A stretch of 38,224 nucleotides of DNA from NCBI GenBank assembly GCA_034440395.1, contig JAWXBW010000035.1, positions 1-38,224 of the forward strand, in the 5' to 3' direction. Below the pieces are notes generated by a model. It ran no database searches. It was not told where the DNA came from and saw only the letters and a program-made list of their open reading frames with translations. Shown piece by piece: positions 32,937 to 38,224 of this stretch. The DNA comes from JAAUTS01 sp034440395 (GTDB taxonomy: Bacteria > Verrucomicrobiota > Verrucomicrobiia > Methylacidiphilales > JAAUTS01). The first letter of the stretch is position 1. Each line of letters opens with the position of its first letter. The translations under genes and the position numbers were made by a program.

Positions 32937-34502
32937 ATGGTAAAAGAAATGTGGTCTTCGCGTTATGGCGTCATTTTAGCCGTGACGGGCAGTGCTGTTG
33001 GCTTGGGTAATTTTCTGAGATTTCCTGGCCTCGCCGCTAAATATGATGGGGGTGTTTTCATGATCCCTTACTTTATCTCGCTTCTCTTGATAGGGCTTCC
33101 CTTAGCATGGGTGGAGTGGTCTATGGGGCGTTACGGTGGGAACCGCGGCTACAACTCTACCCCAGGGATTTTTCGCATTATTTGGAAAAATAAATGCGCC
33201 CCTTACCTAGGGGTTTTTGGACTACTTATCCCCGTAGTCATTTACATGTATTATGTTTTCATTGAGTCTTGGTGCCTTGGTTATGCGTGGATTTACCTCC
33301 AAAAAATAGGGCAGGCCGCCCCTAGTTATTCCATGACCCCAGAGTTTTTTGCTAACTACATTGGTGCCCATGCTGATGGCTCACTTTTTCATGACCCTTG
33401 GAATAGCACCTTAGTCTTCATGCTCATTTGCGTTGTAGCTAATTTCTACTTAATCTACCGGGGCTTAAGCCAAGGGATTGAATGGTTCTGCGTTCGGGCT
33501 ATGCCTTTGTTAGTGCTTTGCGCATTCTTGGTCTTATTACGCGTGCTCACTTTGGGCACTCCAGACCCGACCAAGCCCGACCAAAACATGCTTCAAGGCT
33601 TAGGCTTCATGTGGAATCTTAACCTCAATAGTGGAACATTTTGGAATTCTCTAGCCAACCCGCGTATGTGGATTGATGCCGCAGGGCAAATTTTCTTCTC
33701 ACTCTCGGTCGGCATGGGCGTTATCACCACCTATGCCAGCTATTTGAAAAAAAATGACGATATCGCCCTGAGTAGCACGACGTCCGTGGCGGGAAATGAG
33801 TTTTGTGAAGTCTCCCTCGGTGGCATGATCACGGTGCCCGCCGCCTTTATCTTTTTCGGCACGGCTGGCGCCGTCGGCACCACCTTTGGTCTAGGCTTTA
33901 AAACCTTGCCCATGGTTTTTGAAAAAATGCCTTTGGGCGAGATCTGCGGCTTCCTTTTTTTCTTTCTCCTATTTCTAGCGGCCATTACCAGTTCTCTCTC
34001 CATGCTCCAGCCCGTCATTGCGTTTTTAGAGGAAGGACTCAACCTATCCCGCAAGCAATCTGTACTCTTGCTGGGCATCATAACGCTTTTAGGTAACGCC
34101 CTTATCCTTTATTACAGCGGCGGCACCGCAGCCATGGACGCCTTTGACTTCTGGGCCGGAACCTTCTGCATCTATCTATTAGCTACTTTTCAAGTCATTC
34201 TTTTTGCGTGGGTTCTAGGAACAAATAAGGGCATGCAAGAGTTACAGCGAGGTGCCAACTTGACTATCCCTAGCTGTTTCCCCTTTGTCATTCGCTACGT
34301 GGCACCTGCTTTATTAATCATCATCTTTGCAGCTTGGTTGCAAGACAGCTTCATGAGAGATTTAAAATCCTATTGGCTGCCCACCGGCGGTAAAGTAGCC
34401 ATGATCTTTATCGTAGCTTGCTTCTTTTTATTTCTTATCTTTATTCGTTTAGCCGTTAAAAGATGGACGGAGCAAGAGGCTCAGTCAGGAGGTTCTTCAT
34501 GA
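32937..34502 (+). CDS. Neurotransmitter:sodium symporter (NSS) family transporter
   Basis: Sodium-driven amino-acid importer with the LeuT fold, 521 residues from the ATG at 32937 (a GTG 12 bases upstream is the alternative). TM1 has the signature WSSRYGVILAVTGSAVGLGNFLRFP, and TM1-TM2 continue with YFISLLLIGLPLAWVEW. About 11-12 membrane segments are seen, ending near residue 512. TM6 and neighbouring helices (FFSLSVGMGVITTYASYL) match the family. It overlaps by 4 bases a 48-residue membrane protein similar to MetS, so the pair resembles the MetP/MetS methionine-alanine importer. It diverges from lpxC with about 55 bases between starts. Confidence 0.93.
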   Translation: MVKEMWSSRYGVILAVTGSAVGLGNFLRFPGLAAKYDGGVFMIPYFISLLLIGLPLAWVEWSMGRYGGNRGYNSTPGIFRIIWKNKCAPYLGVFGLLIPVVIYMYYVFIESWCLGYAWIYLQKIGQAAPSYSMTPEFFANYIGAHADGSLFHDPWNSTLVFMLICVVANFYLIYRGLSQGIEWFCVRAMPLLVLCAFLVLLRVLTLGTPDPTKPDQNMLQGLGFMWNLNLNSGTFWNSLANPRMWIDAAGQIFFSLSVGMGVITTYASYLKKNDDIALSSTTSVAGNEFCEVSLGGMITVPAAFIFFGTAGAVGTTFGLGFKTLPMVFEKMPLGEICGFLFFFLLFLAAITSSLSMLQPVIAFLEEGLNLSRKQSVLLLGIITLLGNALILYYSGGTAAMDAFDFWAGTFCIYLLATFQVILFAWVLGTNKGMQELQRGANLTIPSCFPFVIRYVAPALLIIIFAAWLQDSFMRDLKSYWLPTGGKVAMIFIVACFFLFLIFIRLAVKRWTEQEAQSGGSS

Positions 34503-34645
34503 CAAGTTCCGGCTGGATCATCATGTCGCTCTCTGTCGGGGGCACCACAGCGTTCATGGTCTGGTGCATCTGGAAAGTTGTGCGGAAGCCAAAAAATTCC
34601 ACAAAAATCCAGAGTCCACCAGAAATCGATTTACCGGATGATTAA
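34499..34645 (+). CDS. MetS-like small subunit of NSS transporter
   Basis: 48 residues with one membrane helix (about 6-24, GWIIMSLSVGGTTAFMVW) followed by a basic then acidic tail (KVVRKPKNSTK, EIDLPDD). The ATG overlaps the symporter stop codon (ATGA), and a strong AGGAGG lies 7 bases before it, inside the symporter's 3' end. Methionine/alanine-import NSS transporters carry just such a small downstream subunit, and in Corynebacterium MetS is needed for MetP activity. The assignment rests on position and topology. Confidence 0.75.
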   Translation: MTSSGWIIMSLSVGGTTAFMVWCIWKVVRKPKNSTKIQSPPEIDLPDD

Positions 34646-34670
34646 AGCTAGGATCAACTAAGCGCTGAGC

Positions 34671-35312
34671 CTAAGACAAACAAAAAACATGATCTCCCAC
34701 GCGAACAAAATCACCTAGTTTAGCTTGACTACGTGTCACCCGGTTACCATTTAAATACGTGCCATTGGTGGAACCTAAATCATGAACCTCAAAATGCCTA
34801 TTTTCCCCCAAGGAAATGCGGCAATGCTTCCGTGAAACACGTGCATCCTCAACTTTAAGGGTAGAGAGCTGCTGGTCACGACCTAAAATGGTGACATTGT
34901 TCTGCTCAGCCTGAATGATTAGAGGGATTGCAATGCTGAAAAACACATCCGCGTATAAGGCTTGCGTGATGGTTAATTTACTTTTCTTTCCTGATTCCTT
35001 TTTGTTGCCGCTTGCCTCTTGAAGCTTAATAGAATCCACATGGTGCGCTGCATGCAGGGCTAGGTCATTCAAATCAATTTTCCCCTTAGTATGCTCTAAA
35101 AAAGTCTCACTGTTGAGAGGCTGTAAAACTAAATTCGGATCAGGCTTTGTAAAATGAACTAGAAGCGATTCTTTATCACTTGCTACGATTCGTTTGAGGT
35201 GGCCAGCTTTGATCCAAAGCTCCGCTTTAAAAATTCCCACACTCATAAATAAATGGGCATGAGAATTGGCGTGAGCTAAAGACTGTAAGATATCTAAAGT
35301 GCTGTAAGCCAT
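34671..35312 (-). CDS. FHA-domain protein with DUF4388-like N-terminus
   Basis: 213 residues from the ATG at 35312; the longer frame begins with TTG. The C-terminal FHA domain is clear: TILGRDQQLSTLKVED, ARVSRKHCRIS and HDLGSTNGTYLNGNRV, with the phosphothreonine-binding Arg, Ser and Asn. The N-terminal part (STLDILQSLAHANS, MSVGIFKAELWIKAGHLKRI) resembles the DUF4388/PATAN domain seen in signalling proteins of PVC and delta-proteobacteria. It is probably a cytosolic reader of Ser/Thr phosphorylation. The 3' end converges on the MetS-like gene 26 bases away. No kinase is adjacent. Confidence 0.85.
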   Translation of the reverse strand: MAYSTLDILQSLAHANSHAHLFMSVGIFKAELWIKAGHLKRIVASDKESLLVHFTKPDPNLVLQPLNSETFLEHTKGKIDLNDLALHAAHHVDSIKLQEASGNKKESGKKSKLTITQALYADVFFSIAIPLIIQAEQNNVTILGRDQQLSTLKVEDARVSRKHCRISLGENRHFEVHDLGSTNGTYLNGNRVTRSQAKLGDFVRVGDHVFCLS

Positions 35313-35471
35313 GAGTGAAAATTCTATTCTGTAACAAATTCTGAGGCTAGAGCTCAACCACTTATTTCAGCAAGTTAAATAACCGCTCAACCTAATTTTT
35401 AATAATTCTAAATAATGAAAATATAAACTCTCTTTACTTTACCTAGCGACAGCTTGAAGTAATTTAAACTC

Positions 35472-36461
35472 ATGGACGCTATCACCATGACCTCCGTCGC
35501 CTTAGGCCTCTCCGCCTTGGCTGGCCTGAATTTATATCTCACCGTATTTACCCTAGGCTGGGCGATCCGACTTGGCTGGCTCCAACTCACACCTGACATG
35601 GCGGCTCTAGAAGTTCTATCACACCCCGCCATACTCGCCCTCGCAGGTTTTCTTGTGTTGGTCGAATTCGTTGCCGATAAAATCCCTTGGGTGGACTCCC
35701 TCTGGGATGGTATCCACACACTCATCCGACCTTTAGGCGGAATTTTTCTAGCCCTCGGTGTTGTCGGCGTGGCTGACCCGCTGATCGCTACCATTGCAGG
35801 CTTAGCTGGCGGCAGCCTTGCCCTCAGCACCCATTTGAGCAAATCCAGCGCTCGTCTTCTCGTTAATACCTCACCAGAACCTTTTTCCAATTCCGCCGTA
35901 AGCATTCTAGAAGATGTATTTGTTCTAGCTGGGGTGGGGTTAATCGTATGGAACCCTTGGCTAGCCTTGGGCCTGCTCATTTTATTTGTACTACTTTTTA
36001 TTTGGTTAGCACCCAAGATCCTGCGTCATTTGTTGCTCACTGGCCATTTTTTATTATCTAAAATCCAGAGTTTAACCAACACCGAAACCATTGCTGAAAC
36101 CTTATCCACCCAGTGTCCCGTCTGGGCACGCCAACATATAGAGAAAATTAAACATAGCAGCGAAACCATGATCTGGATTATCCCTACCGTCATAGATAAA
36201 ATTCCCAGCCTGCCCAAAAATCGTTGCGGCTACATCTTCGGCTTAAGCACCACCGGCCGAATCGGAGTGTTAGTGAAAGGCAAAAATCCTGTCTGGATAA
36301 CCACTCAAAATACCGTCGCCCACATCGATAGTAGGTTTCTTTATGATGAGTTAGGTCTTATCTCCCAAGCTTCTAAAGATGCGACAACCCTGCGCTTCGC
36401 CAAAAACCTTCGCCCCATGGTTAACGCCCTTTTGTGTAAATTTGGCCCTGAACAGAAGTAG
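35472..36461 (+). CDS. DUF4126 membrane protein with C-terminal extension
   Basis: 329 residues. The N-terminal 185 or so match DUF4126: LSALAGLNLYLTVFTLGWAIR, LVLVEFVADKIPWVDSLWDGIHTLIRP and GLAGGSLALSTH, with about five membrane helices. The remaining 145 residues are soluble-looking (MIWIIPTVIDKIPSLPKNRCGYIFGLSTTG, TLRFAKNLRPMV); I do not recognise them. DUF4126 has no known activity. A -10-like TAATTT (35460-35465) lies 6 bases before the ATG and no Shine-Dalgarno sequence is present. It diverges from the FHA gene. Confidence 0.8.
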   Translation: MDAITMTSVALGLSALAGLNLYLTVFTLGWAIRLGWLQLTPDMAALEVLSHPAILALAGFLVLVEFVADKIPWVDSLWDGIHTLIRPLGGIFLALGVVGVADPLIATIAGLAGGSLALSTHLSKSSARLLVNTSPEPFSNSAVSILEDVFVLAGVGLIVWNPWLALGLLILFVLLFIWLAPKILRHLLLTGHFLLSKIQSLTNTETIAETLSTQCPVWARQHIEKIKHSSETMIWIIPTVIDKIPSLPKNRCGYIFGLSTTGRIGVLVKGKNPVWITTQNTVAHIDSRFLYDELGLISQASKDATTLRFAKNLRPMVNALLCKFGPEQK

Positions 36462-36495
36462 CTTCAACGCCAGCCCTTTCCTCGGATATGTTTCA

Positions 36496-36524
36496 TTGTA
36501 CCTAAGCACACCATCTGCTACACT
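36496..36524 (+). promoter_or_regulatory. Candidate promoter of the TonB-like gene (leaderless)
   Basis: TTGTAC (36496-36501), a 17-base spacer and TACACT (36519-36524) end 6 bases before the ATG at 36531. That puts the transcript start on the start codon. Confidence 0.45.
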
Positions 36525-36530
36525 GGGGGC

Positions 36531-37568
36531 ATGTATTTAGAAAGTAGCTTAGCTGAAGACCGTAGGCCCAGCTATTTGGCTGGTGTTTTCGGAGCCTCTT
36601 TGCTACTGCACCTTCTTTTTTTTGTCATCGCCTTTATTCTATTTCAAGCCCGCATGTTCACACCTAGCATCGAGCCGAAAGCCAAATCCATCGCACTCCA
36701 GATGGTAAAAATTCCTCCCCCCGTTGCCATCCCTATTGCTCAAGATTTAGGCAACGAGCGGCTATTTGCCGACACCGCGGAATCCATCCCCACGAAGCAA
36801 GCATTACCCACACCCTTCGAGGGAGAAACTTCTACCCTAGCCTCCAGCACTCAGAAAGGCTCAGGAAACGCTGCCTTACCTAGCCAAATAGGAGTGGACA
36901 TGAACGGACTTACTCTTCGTAACCAAGACTACTCGCCCGAGTCTATCGCCAAGCCGCAGCCCCAAACCCAAGCCAACGAAAAACAACCACCACAAGAACA
37001 GGCTGAGCCGATGGAACAAGTTAAAAAAGAAACCGCTAAGCTCTTACCCTTAAACCAAAATATTCCCCTCCGCACTAGCGGCCTCATCAATGTCACGGAT
37101 AAAGTGCCCCCCAACCCCGACTCTAAAAAACAAGAAGCTTCTAAATCCTCCCCCAATACTGCCACTTCCCAGTCCATCCCGGCTGCTACCTTCTCCGCCC
37201 AAAAACGTGCCGCCACCATCAATGGCGGAGCAACCATCGGCGACAGTGCCTCCCTCGGTGTCCAGGAAAGTGAAATGGGTCGCTACAAAGCCAAACTCTA
37301 CCGCGCAATCGGCTCCCGCTGGTATATCTACATTAAAGAGAACTCTGCCCAAGTCAGTGTCGGCATTGTTAAAATCCGTTTTAAAATAAGTTCCGCTGGA
37401 GAAATCTCCGACTTGCAAACCGTGCAAGGTGACTACAATGGAGCTCTCCAAGCTGTATCCCGCCGCTCTATCATGGAACTACGTGGACAACTTGACCCCT
37501 TCCCCCTCAGTATGCAGGAGCAGCTTGGTGATTTTTATTGGGAAGAAGTTACCTTTACCATTTACTAA
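36531..37568 (+). CDS. TonB-like energy transducer / TonB C-terminal-type protein
   Basis: 345 residues. One N-terminal membrane anchor (about 18-42, LAGVFGASLLLHLLFFVIAF) is followed by a long Pro/Gln/Ser-rich periplasmic spacer (about 45-235). A folded C-terminal domain (about 243-345) has a TonB/TolA-like pattern (YKAKLYRAIGSRWYIYIKEN, VGIVKIRFKISSAGEISDLQ, LQAVSRRSIMEL). It should reach from the inner membrane across the periplasm. No ExbB/ExbD or receptor gene is seen next to it. A PpiC-type lipoprotein gene follows 74 bases later. Confidence 0.8.
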   Translation: MYLESSLAEDRRPSYLAGVFGASLLLHLLFFVIAFILFQARMFTPSIEPKAKSIALQMVKIPPPVAIPIAQDLGNERLFADTAESIPTKQALPTPFEGETSTLASSTQKGSGNAALPSQIGVDMNGLTLRNQDYSPESIAKPQPQTQANEKQPPQEQAEPMEQVKKETAKLLPLNQNIPLRTSGLINVTDKVPPNPDSKKQEASKSSPNTATSQSIPAATFSAQKRAATINGGATIGDSASLGVQESEMGRYKAKLYRAIGSRWYIYIKENSAQVSVGIVKIRFKISSAGEISDLQTVQGDYNGALQAVSRRSIMELRGQLDPFPLSMQEQLGDFYWEEVTFTIY

Positions 37569-37642
37569 TTGCCCATTACTAATGCGTAATCCCCCGCTTT
37601 TTACATTGCCAAACGGAGCCTAAACACTCAAATTTGCTTTTC

Positions 37643-38224
37643 ATGAAATTACGTTGCTTCCTCTTACTATTCTGTGTTGCGTTACTCGCTTCTTGCAGTC
37701 CTAAAGATCCTAAAGACCCTAAATTCGTCGTCGCTAGCGTCAATGGCGCTAAAATCACCCGAGCCGAGCTCACCACGGGAGTCTCCGATATGGCTCAACG
37801 CTTCGGAGCTAAGCCTGACATGCTCACCCCCGAGCAAAAAGAAATGCTCGACTGGCAGATGGTCAACGAGCTTGTTAGCGAGAAACTCGTCAGCACTGTG
37901 ACTTCTAAAGTCAAGGATCCCGCCATAGCTAAACGAGTTGATGAAGAATTTAACAAAATCAAAGCCAGCGCAGGAACCGAAGTTGAGTTTAAAGATAAAC
38001 TGACCAAAGCCGGATTCACGGAAGTCAAACTACGCGGGGAGATGACTAAGCAATTTTCCATGGAAGCCTTGGTTGAAAAAGAATCCGCTAAAGATCTAGC
38101 ATTAGAACCCGATGCCGCCGCTAAGTTCTACGCCGCCCATCCTGAAAGCTTCAACCAAAAAGAAATGGTCATGGCTCGTCACATTCTCGTTCTCGCCCAA
38201 GAAGGTACCCCCAAGGATCAAATC
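37643..38224 (+). CDS. SurA/PpiC-type peptidyl-prolyl isomerase lipoprotein (partial)
   Basis: 194 residues, open at the right edge with no stop. A lipoprotein signal (MKLRCFLLLFCVALLASC) has its lipobox cysteine at Cys18. The SurA N-terminal chaperone region follows: VASVNGAKITRAEL, a helix with LTPEQKEMLDWQMVNELVSEKL, and KVKDPAIAKRVDEEF. The parvulin domain begins at VMARHILVLAQ, where the window ends. The family is a periplasmic chaperone for outer-membrane proteins. Possible -35 TTGCCA (37606-37611) and a weak -10 (37629-37634) sit close to the ATG. Confidence 0.88.
   Translation, partial: MKLRCFLLLFCVALLASCSPKDPKDPKFVVASVNGAKITRAELTTGVSDMAQRFGAKPDMLTPEQKEMLDWQMVNELVSEKLVSTVTSKVKDPAIAKRVDEEFNKIKASAGTEVEFKDKLTKAGFTEVKLRGEMTKQFSMEALVEKESAKDLALEPDAAAKFYAAHPESFNQKEMVMARHILVLAQEGTPKDQI

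Noticed and set aside
1..38224. CRISPR arrays, insertion sequences, integrases, rRNA
   Set aside because: No regular spaced repeats, transposase or integrase motifs, terminal inverted repeats or rRNA sequence were seen.

Overview
The window reads as chromosomal DNA of a Gram-negative bacterium, most likely from the Verrucomicrobiota/PVC or a related group. The reasons are lipid A genes with LpxC and FabZ fused in one chain, a futalosine-route menaquinone gene (mqnD), a DUF4126 protein, a TonB-like energy transducer and a lipoprotein chaperone. The taxonomic call is inference from gene content; no 16S or marker comparison was possible. Most of the window is ordinary housekeeping sequence. One stretch (about 18.8-21.8 kb) is clearly accessory.

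Layout, left to right. 0.2-5.3 kb (minus strand): a stand-alone type III polyketide synthase, an AspT/YidE-type transporter with two RCK_C domains, a TerB-like/DUF697 membrane protein and a NAPE-PLD-like metallo-hydrolase. 5.3-7.8 kb: 5-formyl-THF cyclo-ligase, a bidirectional terminator, then an amtB-glnK nitrogen operon on the minus strand with a good sigma-54 promoter. 8.1-11.0 kb (minus): a tRNA with anticodon CAT, a group 2-like sigma factor, a MATE exporter and a DUF2237 protein. 11.2-14.9 kb (plus): DegT-type aminotransferase, prs, a serine beta-lactamase-fold hydrolase and a rhodanese. 14.9-15.9 kb: an unknown membrane protein. 16.0-18.7 kb: purM and purH; purH carries a single frame break.

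18.8-21.8 kb is a wrecked defence island. I read a truncated YhcG/DUF1016 N-terminus, a short scar joining the first codons of hsdM to what looks like the end of hsdS, a decayed BRO-N antirepressor and a decayed, internally deleted hsdR. The only intact genes there are a translationally coupled pair: a HipA-like kinase core, and a protein whose N-terminal half resembles the HipA N-subdomain (HipS-like) followed by a HIRAN-like domain. No HipB-type repressor is seen. This split HipA plus HIRAN pair is the best candidate for an undescribed system.

21.9-25.8 kb: araB-araA-araD. 25.9 kb: a secreted 3D-domain protein. 26.5-30.7 kb: PolX/PHP polymerase, two zinc-ribbon proteins, mqnD and a CAP-domain protein. 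30.8-32.9 kb (minus): lpxC-fabZ and lpxA. 32.9-34.6 kb: an NSS sodium symporter with an overlapping 48-residue MetS-like subunit. 34.7-38.2 kb: an FHA protein, a DUF4126 fusion, a TonB-like protein and the start of a SurA/PpiC-type lipoprotein cut by the window edge.

Many first genes of transcription units lack a Shine-Dalgarno sequence, and several have a -10-like hexamer only 6-9 bases before ATG, which suggests leaderless transcripts. Genes with a leader or inside an operon (amtB, the MetS-like gene, the 3D protein) carry good GGAG/AGGA sites.
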